Of a stretch of DNA of 64,000 nt, positions 52,559 to 64,000 are shown in pieces; the first letter of the stretch is position 1; each line of letters starts with the position of its first letter. Source of the stretch: Juglans regia (lineage: Eukaryota > Streptophyta > Magnoliopsida > Fagales > Juglandaceae); the NCBI RefSeq assembly GCF_001411555.2, contig NC_049903.1, positions 16,907,234-16,971,233 on the forward strand, written 5' to 3'. The position numbers and the translations under genes were made by a program. The notes under the pieces are model-generated. The model had not been told where the DNA came from, ran no database searches, and saw only the letters and a list, made by a program, of their open reading frames with translations.

Positions 52559-52750
52559 ATTCTAAATTTGTGTTGTCAACTCCTTTACCTCTCATTAGAC
52601 TTTTCAAGTTTAAGAGCAATTCTTGGTTCCTTCTAATTATTCAATTTTTCATTTTTTTAAACAATTTTTCTAATTACTTTATTGTTTTTCTCCAATCAGC
52701 ATTAATTTTTTCTTTTCTTTCAAGGCTTTCAAAACCCAAATATTTTTGTA

Positions 52751-53053
52751 ATATCTCTTTCCTAATTTCTTGATCTTGTCTCTTCAGCTATCTATGTTTT
52801 CATACATATAAACATGAGGTATTTAAGTCTCGCAAATGCCCTTTAAAAAAAAAAGACTCCGCCAAAAAGTGATATTTTTACAATTTTTAATAATGGGGTC
52901 ATATCTCTTTTCTAATTTCTTGACATTGTCTCTTCAGTTATCTATGTCTTCATATATATAAAATACATAAGATATTTAAGTCTCGCAAATATACTTTAAA
53001 AGAAAAAGACCCCGTCAAAAAGTGATATTTTTGTACTTTTTATTAATGGGATC
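52751..53053 (+). repeat. tandem duplication, about 150-bp unit
   Basis: ATATCTCTTTCCTAATTTC (52751) recurs at 52901. Both units have TGTCTCTTCAG, ATTTAAGTCTCGCAAAT, CCAAAAAGTGATATTTTT-type blocks with moderate divergence. Confidence 0.8.
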
Positions 53054-53059
53054 AACTTT

Positions 53060-54260
53060 TTTACAAAAGACTTGCACCAGGCTTTTATATTGGGAACTTA
53101 TACAAATCATTATTCATATATCTCTTTTACAATAAAAACGCATATTAGAGTAAGCATAGTTTTTCTCCCTAGCTATCCAAATGTGAGCAGTCAGTTTTAT
53201 TTAATATTTTTATTACATGTATGTTCCTATAGTGTGTCCTGGAGTGGACTTTTAAGTGATTTGCTTTTGTTTGTTGCAGTAAATTACATGTTTATTCGTG
53301 TTGTGTATTTCAGGTTAAGTTTTAGGTGGGGTCTTTTGTATTTTCTTTTTCAATTAGCATGTGAATCTCAGCTTGGGTTTTTAGGTGGAGTCTTTTCTCT
53401 TCTTCTTTGTTTGTGAGTGTAGTCTTATTTAGTCCTTTGGAGACCCGATTTGCCTCCTTGTTATGTCTTTTTTGTTTGATTCTATAATGCGGTGATGTGA
53501 CAGTATCAATCTGGATTTGAGTCATGATTGAGATGACGCGTCAATTGATGTGAGGTGTAGAGATCAGATTTTGGAGGGCAAAGCAAGGAGATAAATCCGG
53601 TAAGAAAACATGTTCATGATTTTAGGTTCATCCTTGTCGCTTATCATGCTTGGTGGAGATGATATTGTTTTTTTCAAGGTACCGAGTTTTGAAATTAAGG
53701 ATTTCATTCTCATGAACATGTCTATTTTGGGTGTCTTCTGTTGCCAATACGCTATGAGTAGAGTTCTTCCTAGCCATTGTGTTTCAATATGACATTGAAC
53801 TCTTCTTGTTGGGGTTGTTTTGGTAGTCATCTTCCAGTACTCTCTTGCCTCCATTTTTTGCTGGATTGAATTTAGGTTTATTTGAGTTCTAAAATGTCGA
53901 AAAGAGTAATCTAAAAATGGCGATGTGGGGTGAGGCAGCCAATGTAGTTTCCCCTTTTATGGGTGACCATAAGAGCCCCCACTCTCTGTGGCATTTGGAT
54001 TGAGCCATAACTACTAATCCCGTGAGGGGCAGCTTGTCACCGCAACTCCAACAAAGTGCCAGCATGTAAAGGCCTCCCAGATTTTGGTTCACAAGTTTTA
54101 CTAAAGCAAGTCATTTCAAACTTATGACATCGAGCAAGGGAGAGAAGAATAATCTCCTAGCCTTTGCCAAAAAAGTATACGTTGTTGACTATAGGTAAAG
54201 TTCACTGTTCAATTGTGTGTATAATTTTCAATCCTTAAATTGGAAGATTGATCTTTCAAG
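53060..54260. other. unassigned intergenic DNA
   Basis: Frames at 53072-53416 (plus) and 53564-53854 (minus) have no recognised domain and are low complexity or shadows. I see no clear element borders. Confidence 0.4.
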
Positions 54261-54859
54261 CTAATTATCAATATTTTTCATCAATGACATTACGATCAAA
54301 GTTGCGACAAATCAAATGTGTTCCGTTGCATAAGCTTTCTAAAAGATTAATGTTTCTAAGCAACATAATGTGACGAATTTTTTTAAGTAATAATTCATGA
54401 GGCAGAAACCCATTTGGTGTTAAAATATTTAAAAAATCATCCATAAAGATCTATCTATTATTTCATCAAAACTATAATATTATCTAAGTTCACATGTAAA
54501 TCTTTAAATGAGTATGACATTTATTTCATCAAGAGAACTGTTATTTGGTGTTAATATAGCTCGACTCAACATTTTAAAAATATTTATGAATAATCATGAA
54601 TATTTTGGAAAATAGTATCTATCAAACTATTCAAAGATACAACATCATTTTCATAAGGAATAAACATGTCATCAAGAATTCTGATCATTTGTTCAATTGT
54701 GATTAGTGCTGCTCCATTGCCTAATTAAAGTAGATAATTTGATAAATTTGGATCCAATCTTATTCGCATATTTTCGATTAAACCAATTTTGGTCGAAGTA
54801 TACCATAAGAAATATGAAACTAAATTGGCATCAATTTGTTCTTGCATTGTGCCTTTACT

Positions 54860-57800
54860 GTGATATCCTAGACTTAACCAAGTCTTCATATTTTATTAAC
54901 AAGTTATGTATAGTTTTTAGGACATGCAAGATGATAGAGGATGCTTAGAAATATCTCTAATTTTCTTTTTGGACATTGGTGCATTAGGCATGAAAGCCCA
55001 CAAGAAAGGCCCCACAAGGCCCATGGGAGATTTCGACCACTAGCAAGATATTAGGGCTTGAAAACCCTAAGTTGAACTCTAAGGTTTAGATGGAGGCGCC
55101 ACATGGCAAGAGAAGACCTTTCAGTTTCCCTAGAAGCTCATCATTTGGAAACCTAGGGAAGTAGCACACACATGACACTTGGCCAACATGAGCAAAGGTT
55201 TTAGAAGGAGGTAAGAGGATGGGGCAAGAGAGAGGATTTGGCCACACATAGGGAACACCTCATTCTCACCAACCACATGCCACGTGTCTCACATGCACTA
55301 CTCATTTCTAAGTTACTTTGAATTTGGTCACATTCTCACCAACCCCGAAGGACTCTCACGCCACCTATAGGATTTTGGCAAGTTCCAAGAATTTTGTACA
55401 ACGATTTGAGAAATAGAGAGGCGCATAGGGACACTACAAGTTAGAGGCACGAGACTCTAAGGGATTTCTAGGGTTTCGACCATAGGATTGCACACCCCAC
55501 ATGAAAAGCCAACCACTTTTGTTGACACTATCATGCATGAAGGGAGAGATGAGAGTTCCAAAAAGATATGCATGGGGAAGGCACATGCACACACTCACAT
55601 AAATTCTGAAAGAATCTTTGTGAGGGGAAGTGCAAGGGGTGGACGGCAAGGGTAAGTCGAGAGGCACACGCCACCTACCCACCTAGGGAAGAGAAGAGTT
55701 TTCTTGGGGAGGTGAAAGGGTTTTCGGCAAGCCACATGCACACACACGCACCACTTGCCAAGTGGCAAGCATGCACACGTTTATCCTCCCAAGAATGATT
55801 GAGAGCTTGCATTTTGACTTTTTTACCATCGGAAACATTGAATCTAGACACATAGAGGAGGGCATAGATGGAATTAGAATTTCGGATTGGGGAAGCCACA
55901 CTCCACTTGTCCAAAAGACCTTTGATTTTCCAATACAATACCATCATGAGGAAGGTGAAGAGATACTCAGCCAATATGCCAAGTTGCATTCATGCACCAA
56001 GACTTTTGGGAGGAGACGCATATAAGAAGGGGAAGTAAAACATGGGTAGTCATTTGGTCATTTTCTAAATTTTCCCTTGTATCACATGGCTACACCATTC
56101 TCTTTCTTCTCACTATTTTCTCTCCACCCAAACACCACACTCGCACCAACATTTTTCCTTCAACCACCATTTCAAGCATACCAAGGAGTACCAATGCCAC
56201 CTATGGAGGAAAAACACACAGGGTAAGAACCATTCACTTGTTTCTTATACACACACACAGCCAAAGAAAAAGAGAGTTTAAGACTCTAAGGGTTTACACG
56301 CCCATGAACATCCACACACACATGACTATTTTGAGTAAGAAGATGATCCATGCCTTGTTTTGTACTTGGACACTCGGAATAGGGCTAGGGTTTTCTTCTC
56401 AAGGGAAGAACCAATCCAGCCTTAGCACTATGCACATGAGCATGAGTTTTGGAAATGAATGAGAGCCACGACCACTACACTTAGATAAGCTAGGGTTTAT
56501 TTCTTCATGAAGTTCTAGATTTGAGAGTGAAGTTTGAATGTTAAGGAGTCCTTCTTGCCGTGGGAATTAGTTTCATGAGCTATGTACATGACACACACTC
56601 ACTCACTCAATTAGGATTTCGAATAACCATGTCTAATGAATCTCGATATGCATTTTCAGCTTGCTATTTGTAATCGTTGGATTTTTATAAGTAGACCATC
56701 AACCTACTCTTCGATAATATGTGTATATGGCGTATGAACTTGCATTTGATTGGATGAAATCTCTTATTATGTTTTACATTCGATTTTACCTATCTATGTG
56801 TTGCCATATTGATCGTTGGTTGAATGAAATCTCTTGTAATACCATACTTGTATTCGGATCTATATGACTATCTTCCCACATTGTTTAATGATGTTATAAC
56901 GAACATGTTAGATGTTATAAGTCCATGTTACTTTTGTAAAATCATGCTTTCAAGTACTATATGTTTCGGTCAAGCATAGTGAATGATGTTGTGAATCGGT
57001 TTACCTTTTGTTAATCGTTGAATATCATTGTTCGTATGTGTAAATCAAGTATTCGCATGTTCTAATATTTTCAACTCGTAACTTGAGATGTATGTTGTTT
57101 GTATGACTGCATGAATCTCGGCATACATGATTACATGATTCATGTAAGGAACAAAGCATCATAAGTCCATGTCACATGCATTGGATTTGTGCACTGTTTT
57201 CAAGAAAATGAGTAAGTAAACATTTTGTCAGGACCCCAAATGCTAGGATGGGCAAATGCTCTAGAAGAACTCCTATGTTCACTCTAGAGTGTTTAAAATA
57301 GAGTGGTTGCTCCTAGATTGATGAAGTACAGTCAACGGACCTCGAATGAATCATTATGTAAAAAATATAGACAAATTTAGATTGATGTCCTACAGTTTTT
57401 CTCAACAACCAAATCGCCCGCTTTCTCTATCTTTCAGTGGGGATTGAGAAAAATTTATTGTTTAAAAGATTAATGCACTTGTGTTTCCTAATTCTTTAGA
57501 TCTCTCCGTCAATATTAGGAGAGAGAGAGGGGTAATCTAAATTTGTTTTCTTTTTTTAACTTTAATTTTTTAAAATCTCCTTCATTTTCTGTGTGCTTAA
57601 TTTTCTCATATTGTTGAAGTAGTTGCTTCTTTTAAAAAAGAATTGTTAGATAAAAATATGCATGTTTATTAAGCAGTTTTCCATCTGGTAGACTCTGGGT
57701 TAAGAAAGAATTAATTTTTCGAATTTGCGATAAGATCTTTAAGTGGGGGGGACTGTGGAAAGTAATGTTGTTGCATTTGTGCTAGCACGTTACAATTGAT

Positions 57801-58995
57801 GTATATATTGACGTACACTCAATGAAATGAGCAAGATTATGTAATTTGTTGATGGTGCCTTTGTTTTTCTTGTACAAGATGCTGCCTAAATAGTGTGCTA
57901 ATTCACCTCTATTTTCTGTATATTAAGCAATTTGTGTGACTTTGGAACTGCCCTTATTATCATATGATTCTCAAAAATGTCAAAATGGTTTGTGTTAATT
58001 ATTGTTTAATCCACTTTTGTTATTGCTGCATTTGTGTGAGATTATATTTTAGATTATTTTTATATGATGAGCCATCATATATTGTTGAATTTGTGACACC
58101 GACAAAGGTAAAGAAGTAATCTCTAAAAGTTATGTGAGTCATGTTTGTTTAGGCATTCCAAAACAGTTGATGCACAAGAACCGTTTGCAGGAATACACTC
58201 AAAAGTCTGCAATTTTGCGATAATTGTATTACTCTGCTAATGAGGGGTCTCAAGATGCACTGCAATTTAGGTCGACTATGACTGTGGACGGGGAAACTTA
58301 TACTTCTCCCAACACGTTTTCACATCGATGGTCCCCATGGTTTGCTCTTATATGCTTATGTTATCTGTTGTATGTTGTTTGTTTATTTGTTGATATTTTT
58401 CAAAATGTCATTGTAGTAGTTTCTACTACCATTCCTCATATAGAATGGTAGAAGTCTTTATAGGACTGCAAGAGCATGACCATGGGGAAATGCAAGAGAC
58501 CAGCTCTTTGGGTAGTCAAGAAAACCCCGAAGAGCCATGAGAGCTCATCGAACCCATCCTTAGTAGATAGGCTGAAAGCCACCGATCAATTTATCACTGA
58601 AGTGTTGCAGCTCTTTGAGGAGCTAAGGAGAATTTTGAACAAAGACAAGGCCGAATAGGGATAGCATTATAAAATTGTACTTTGGAAAAGGGGACCATAG
58701 AAATATTGGTAGCAAAAGAAACAGTTCAGTTTTTATGAAATCTACTTTTGATGATTCCTTGTTTTTGGAGACTTTTGAAAATAATGTCTATTTTGGAAGT
58801 ACTATGATAAAGTTTAAAATTCTATGATAAAGTTTAAAACTTTTTGGATGCTTACACTTCGGTATCATGTTATTATATTACCACCAGTCTTATGTAGTTA
58901 AGAAAATTTTTTCAATGCGATTTATTGCATACTACTAGATCATTGATGCATTGCATGTTAACTGTCATGTACATGAATATGTAGTCTTGCGTTAC
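54860..58995. mobile_element. 4.1-kb insertion splitting the Helitron helicase
   Basis: The two helicase pieces are consecutive in protein order (IISK then EQIDAN), so the intervening 4.1 kb was inserted. 54960-56460 is less AT-rich, full of CACATGCACACAC- and CTAGGGTTT-like motifs and without protein domains, like the untranslated part or LTR of a large plant retroelement. 56460-57700 is AT-rich with a small repeat (GGATGAAATCTCTT at 56752 and GAATGAAATCTCTT at about 56823). 58150-58660 contains a gene fragment. No terminal repeats or target duplication could be fixed. Frames at 55434-56462 are not supported as genes. Confidence 0.5.
58153..58327 (+). pseudogene. double-stranded-RNA-binding domain (DRB-like) gene fragment
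   Basis: Plus-strand translation is PKQLMHKNRLQEYTQKSAIL, then R and a stop (TAA, 58221-58223), then LYYSANEGSQDALQFRSTM, TVDGETYTSPNTFSHR. This is the N-terminal half of a dsRBD as in plant DRB proteins (K-N-R-L-Q-E-Y, E-G, F-x-S-T-V, G), which bind duplex RNA and partner with Dicer-like enzymes. It looks like one exon with a TTTAG acceptor upstream and a possible donor after CATCGATG. The stop and the lost second half (KAAEQDAAK block) show it is dead. An adjacent frame at 58476-58658 is unassigned. Confidence 0.75.
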
Positions 58996-60059
58996 ATGTC
59001 CTGACATTTACTAATTATAGGCAAAATTTGACGAAAATCCCCACCAAGCACAAATTTGCCACCAAATGATAATTCTGAATCATTAATATCCCAAAGTATT
59101 TTATCCAATGATTTATATATTTTTTTCATAACATAAGAATTTCATACTATATGATTAACCTTACAACATGTAACAATTTTGCAAATGCACTTTGTTTGCT
59201 AATACTGCATGCGCTATTTTTATCAAGATCCAACAGAATTTTAAATTGTGAATGTGTTGTCCGACCTTTAGAAAAAATAGATGCATCAATACTAGATGAT
59301 ACAGCTGCAAGTGTTATTAATTGTTTTGATCTCACTATAGCAAGAAGTGCTTTATATAGAAATATCTTCCTTGTTTCGCCAAAACTATCAATAAAGAATG
59401 TAGCTACTTTATTTGAGAAAATCTTCTGTAAAATTGAATCATAAGCATGTTGTTTTTTATCATTAAGAGTCATTGATGCTAGAATATATTCTTCTGGAAT
59501 TATGATAGTTAATTCATCATTGATCTCCCTAGATTTAAGTTGATCCTCATTAAAATAAATATCACCATTTAGAAGATGAAATATGTTGATATATTTTTCC
59601 ATTAATTCAAGTGTAGAAGAAATACTTTGCAAAACTTGTCTTCTAATATTCATTGAGGAATTTTCAATTGTTTTAAAATCAACTGACATATCTTATTCAA
59701 AACGTTCTCATACTTCGCATGGATTTATAGGAGTACAATAAACCAAGATTGTTGCAAATAATCGCCTCAAATTGTATGGCATTTGGTACAAAAAGGTCTT
59801 TATATAAACAATGTTAAGCTATTATCTCTTTCCAACAAACCATGTCTAGTAGTTGTATCACGAAATGTTTGGGTTATCACAAGACAAACTGTTTTAAGGT
59901 GATTAAATGATAAACGACCTCTCATATGATTTAATAATATCCATAAATAATATATTTCACCTTCGAATCGGCATGCTTTAACGAGTCGGTTTATAATATT
60001 GTTTTTCAAGGGCTCCACATTTTTTTTTTTTTTTGGCTCCAAACAAAAAATTCGAGAAA

Positions 60060-61830
60060 TTTATTTTTACTCGATTTGTTAAGAATAATTCTATTAACAT
60101 TAATTTTGCATAAAAATTAGAGTTCACAACATTGTTTAAGTTTTCATGTACACAAAAACCTACCAGATGTTGATATTAAAAGTACAAGTGTAAGATATAG
60201 ACTGTATTTCATTAAGATCAATAAAGTCATATATACTCCACATGGCTTTAGGTGGAGCAATTCATCGAGCTGATTAGAAAAATAATAGTAGCAATTAAAA
60301 AATTACCAAAATTAAGTAAAACCTTTCAAATGGAAGAATACATTATCATCTTTTAACAACATGCATGAAAACTTGGGGTAGATTCATGAAAGTCAAGTTA
60401 GGAATGTAGAATTGATGTTCCTTGTTTTGCATTAACCAAATTCAAGAACACTTTGGTTTTTTAGCATAAATATCCATTAGAAAGAACTCTTTTTCCTAAC
60501 TAAAAATTCCACATCATTTTGGCTTGAAACAATTAGTAAACAATTCTATTTTGAAGTTGAGAGATTTCATTATCACTACTAGCAGATAACTTCTTACTAT
60601 ATAACTTTAGCTTCATAAAGAAATAGGCCAAATACGCATATTTACCGAAATGATATCTACTACTTTGTTCAAGTAAAATTACTACCAACTCAGGCCACAA
60701 ATAGGCCAAAGCTCCCAAGTAGTATATAAAAGGAAAAATTAACTAATAATAAGAAAAAAAAATTAAAAGACTAGAACCTCAACTCATTAGAGTCCATTGA
60801 TTAACCAAAGTAATAAAGAAGTTTTAAGCTCCTCCAAGATCCACTCGCAATTCTTAAAATGTCTATTATTCATTTTCCTCTAACACACCACTATAAACAA
60901 ATATGAATTATATTCCCCCTTGTTGCAAAATTTTGTAGGTTCTCTATGTATGAATAAGATTTTACCCTAATTTAGGTGTTGTTGAACGAGATTTGACATT
61001 ATGCACTTATCAACATCCTTTCAAATCTCATAAACACTAGGTTAACCACAATTAACCCATACAGTACAACTCCCTACATGCAATATAAAAATTCAAAGAT
61101 TAGGCAAAATTGAGCAGTATATTGCCTAACATACATCAACACAAAACCCAACACAAGTAGGCAACTATCCAAAGTTCTTAACTCAAAGACCAATACATGA
61201 AGGGATAAAAAATACAGTTGAAAGATACACAATAATTAGATCATATTAGTATATTACCAAGTCAAGCATACATTAGTTAAAACAGACCATAACTTCACAC
61301 AAGTTGAGCCAAGAAGGCCACACATGGGAATTGAAATTATAGTGTTTTTTCAGTAAGAACATATATCTAACCAACGTCTTATCAAGTAATGAAAACAATA
61401 GTAAGCAGTTTGAGGGAGATGTGTATTTGTAGATCATGATGTTGTTTCGTCACTCACAACATGGATATGTAGGACATTGAATATTTTATGATGTTATTGT
61501 TGAAACTCATTTATTTTTGCACCAAGTTAGATAATCCAATCATTCTATAAAACTTACATTGCAATGTTATGCAGATATGGTAAATGATCTTGCATTATTG
61601 AATAATTAAAAGGATAGAAATGAATAATTTATACAGCATAATTTTGACAAGGTTGTGGTTGCTCGATTGAAAGAGCAAACCTATCAAGATTACAATGTTC
61701 TATATGCAATGTAATTGTGTAATTATAATATACATTTAATTTTCTTTTTGTGTAAAATGTAGCACCATTGTAAAACAAAAAAACTATTGATATTTCTCGT
61801 CCCCAAAAAATGGAAGTTGAATGATGGATA
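60060..61830. other. unassigned AT-rich DNA
   Basis: Upstream of the helicase pseudogene (in its orientation), where a Helitron Rep domain would be expected; I could not recognise one in either strand. Short frames are not supported. Confidence 0.4.
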
Positions 61831-62175
61831 TTTTGATAAAATAATATAACAACATTATAAAAATGGTCCATTCTAATTTATTTAAATTCCCTGTGAATGA
61901 TGATAAGAACAAAAAATCTATTAAAAAAATTTCTCATATCTTCAACTAACAATCCAACAATGTAAAAAATTAAATGATCTAACGAGACACTTGCAATCTC
62001 TTTTTTCTAAATTGCTAGACCTTTCATCTCGTTTAGAGCATTTAATTTTTTATGTTTTATTAGTAGATACTATGAAAGAAATCCCTTTAATTGATTTTTT
62101 GTTCTTATAATCGTCCCCAAGGAATTTAAATAAAACAAAACTATCATTATAATGTTCTTCCATTATTTTATCAAA
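61831..62175. mobile_element. 345-bp foldback with about 90-bp arms
   Basis: The left arm (61831-61925: TTTTGATAAAATAATA .. ACATTATAA .. TTTATTTAAATTCC .. ATAAGAACAAAAAATCTATT) is the imperfect reverse complement of the right arm (62087-62175: AATTGATTTTTTGTTCTTAT .. GGAATTTAAATAAA .. ATTATTTTATCAAAA). The loop is about 160 bases. No frame. Confidence 0.75.
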
Positions 62176-63031
62176 ATTTTTCTTATTCATCTTCTTCTCT
62201 TTTGAAACAAGAGTTATCTTTTACGCTGTCTATGTTTTAATCCTAAATTATATCCTCATATTTTCGTGGAGTATACAATAACTATTTCAAATCATAGAAT
62301 CTTTTTTTTTTTACAAGAAAGAACTCAAAAAATTGGAATAAAAATATTAGAGAATTACAAGCTCTTCTCTTCTTGAATTTTAAGTATTTCTCTTCTTGAT
62401 CACTCTTTCATTTTCTACATTTCAATCAATCTAATTTCCAAGCCAAATATAGAAACATTCTATTTAAATATTATTTTTATCTTTAACATCCAGAACACTC
62501 TAACTACTAACATTCTATTATAGCATTTGTATTCATTTACCATACTTTGAATTTTCTGCATTTACATTATTTCTTTCTTTCCTAATCATACATAAGCATC
62601 AAATTCATATCATCAAGGAGCATTTGTCATATTTAGAGAACATTGCAATACAAACTTCACAAAAAGAATGGGTGATTCAACTTGGTGCACACATAGATCA
62701 ACTCAAGCAACAACGCCACAAAAGATTCAATATGCTGTCAATTAATCCCATAGAAGAAGACACAACATGATCAATTATATATCAAACTATGGTCGACATA
62801 TTACGCGTATGTTACTTTATTTTGAAAACTTGTATCAAACTTCTCTTACCTATCATTACCCATAGATGCTTGCTATAATTAGCTTTTTTGCTTCTATGCA
62901 TTAAACTGTTGATTAATCAAGTTTATGTTAAAAAACATATTATTTTTGCCCTTTCGGTACAATAGAAATCTCCAAAAAAAAATTTCTCCCGACTTAGCAA
63001 ACGTGCCTCGCATGTTACTCCACGGCTAGTG

Positions 63032-63032
<1 letters not shown>

Positions 63033-63066
<34 letters not shown>
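63033..63066. repeat. (GT)n(AT)n compound microsatellite
   Basis: GTGTGTGTGTGTC followed by about ten AT units. Another (GA)n tract lies at about 63425-63439 just after the CASP-like stop codon, and an (AT)n tract at 63883-63915 inside its intron. Confidence 0.85.
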
Positions 63067-63458
63067 TATCTTCTCACTTTGTTTAAGTGTGACATTTGTT
63101 TGCTCAAGAGTTGAATCATGAATGCACCTCACTCCCTCGTAGTTAGAAACAAGATTTTCTTCAATTGGTGAACCAAAAGACTTTTGATTTCTACCAAGAT
63201 AACGAAATCAGCCAGAGTCCTTCAGAAACAATATAATTTTAGAAGTACCTCTCATACTTGCCCCCATGGACTAAAAGCCATTGTCATATTTAGGTTTTGG
63301 ATTACAACCAAACAAGGTTACATTACATTGCACTACAAACAGATCACAGTAAGCGTATGCTCAAAACAACAAACAGAAAGAATCAACGGGCCAGCAAATT
63401 GACACACACACAAAAAAAAAGGTAGAGAGAGAGAGAGAGGATCAGAATGTATGCTAGC

Positions 63459-63879
63459 TTAAGGGACTCCGATATAAGTGGTGTGTTTGGGCTTGAGTAG
63501 TTTGCTAATAGACATGACATTTATGATTAAAAGGATAAGGAGGCCAATGAAGGAAGCAATGAGTGCCCCATTTCCACGGTCGCAGTAGGCATGGAACTTG
63601 TCACAGATCTTGTTCCACCTTGCATGAGAGTTGCCATTCTTCCCTACCTCTGCCATGAATGTCGCCGCCCCATCCCCAGCCGATGTCATCGCTACTGTCA
63701 TCTGTCCAAATCAACAATATTTACAACATGTATGTTGCATTCATCATGATTATCATTAATAACACATGTATAGTTACTTTTTAAGGTACAATTAATAAGG
63801 TAAATCCAATTAATAATCTCTACTTATAAATGCTTCATTAATCATTCATGAAATTATCTCATAATGAAAGAGCAGCCTA

Positions 63880-63917
<38 letters not shown>

Positions 63918-64000
63918 CATGTCTAAAATTGCAATGATTGCGAGGCGGAGTCCGTTGCAATCAATTTTGTGCCCAAAAAGTTCCACCACTATCATCAGGC
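63459..64000 (-). CDS. CASP-like membrane protein, 3' part (gene continues past the right edge)
   Basis: Two minus-strand exons: 64000-63918 (partial at its 5' side) and 63701-63459, with an intron of 216 bases (donor GTATAT after GACATG, acceptor GGACAG). The visible protein reads LMIVVELFGHKIDCNGLRLA.. into DMMTVAMTSAGDGAATFMAE (third membrane helix), an extracellular loop with VGKNGNSHARWNKICDKF and FHAYC, then NGALIASFIGLLILLIINV (fourth helix) and a short tail ending YIGVP. The GNS..W..IC..F..C pattern is diagnostic for the CASPL1 branch of the CASP family; the sequence is closest in feel to CASPL1D. CASPs form plasma-membrane scaffolds (Casparian strip) and CASP-likes have less known roles. 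The first two helices lie outside the window. Confidence 0.87.

Larger units (their letters stand above)
54270..60050 (-). pseudogene. Helitron-type (PIF1-like) helicase pseudogene, split in two
   Basis: On the minus strand, 60042-59000 gives RLVKACRFEGEIYYLWILLNH, LSFNHLKTV, TFRDTTTRHGLLERDNSL, MPYNLRRLFATILVYCTPINP, LNDKKQHAYDSILQKIFSN, the Walker A position (FIDSFGETRKIFLYKALLA, where intact relatives have G-P-G-G-T-G-K-T), TTHSQFKILLDL, SACSISKQSAFAKLLHVVRLII, SLDKILWDINDSELSFGGKF and GGDFRQILPIISK. The protein continues at about 54850-54270 with EQIDANLVSYFLW, IENMRIRLDPNLSNYLL, IEQMIRILDDMFIPYEND, SLIDTIFQNIHDYS, LTPNGFLPHELLLKKIRHIM and LCNGTHLICRNFDRNVID. The Walker A lysine is Arg, and there are frameshifts and stops. 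Helitron transposition needs an upstream Rep domain, which I did not find. Confidence 0.88.

Noticed and set aside
55675..56462. Frames of 87-156 residues on both strands, some with cysteines and histidines
   Set aside because: Codon content follows the CACATGCACACAC-type repeats; no domain, and frames overlap on opposite strands.

Overview
The window is nuclear DNA of a flowering plant. It has GT-AG spliced genes with long introns, AT-rich intergenic DNA and a dense load of plant transposons (Ty3/gypsy, Ty1/copia, L1-type LINE, tRNA-derived SINE, TRIM, Helitron helicase, many MITEs). The host proteins look like a woody eudicot. From memory of similar repeats I would guess Fagales/Juglandaceae, but nothing here proves it. 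The first 71 bases are an assembly gap.

Host genes, left to right: (1) a small secreted proline-rich protein, minus strand, 2639-3085; (2) gamma-SNAP, plus strand, nine coding exons from 14051 to 30525, whose spliced reading frame I could follow completely (295 aa) and whose 9.3-kb first intron is a retrotransposon cluster; (3) a single-exon FAS1-domain (fasciclin-like) cell-surface protein with a long proline-rich spacer, plus strand, 33005-33940; (4) a JmjN/JmjC/C5HC2/FYRN/FYRC histone H3K4 demethylase of the JMJ14/15/18 group, minus strand, ten coding exons from 44486 down to 37132 (1001 aa), convergent with gene 3; (5) the 3' part of a CASP-like four-helix membrane protein, minus strand, 63459 to beyond the right edge. 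These are unrelated housekeeping or developmental genes; no operon-like or clustered pathway is visible.

Repeat regions: 3.6-6.1 kb has nested MITEs and a decayed FAR1-related (FRS) transposase-like gene. 6.5-11.0 kb is a decayed minus-strand gypsy element that received a 5'-truncated LINE, which itself received a MITE. 14.4-23.0 kb (gamma-SNAP intron 1) has two related gypsy copies in opposite orientation between a pair of direct LTRs, with LINE fragments and a complete 446-bp TRIM. Other gamma-SNAP introns carry two more LINE tails and a SINE. 48.4-52.6 kb is a decayed copia element carrying a complete 990-bp non-autonomous LTR element. 54.2-60.1 kb is a minus-strand Helitron-type helicase pseudogene split by about 4.1 kb of other DNA that contains a double-stranded-RNA-binding-domain gene fragment. 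An AT-rich MITE family with GTTTG-type ends recurs at least eight times.

I saw no CRISPR array, tRNA, rRNA or bacterial-type system. The most interesting structures are the inverted gypsy pair inside a transcribed intron, the TRIM and the copia-like non-autonomous element with exact target duplications, the three-level nested insertion at 6.8-8.0 kb, and the Helitron helicase with an embedded dsRBD gene fragment.
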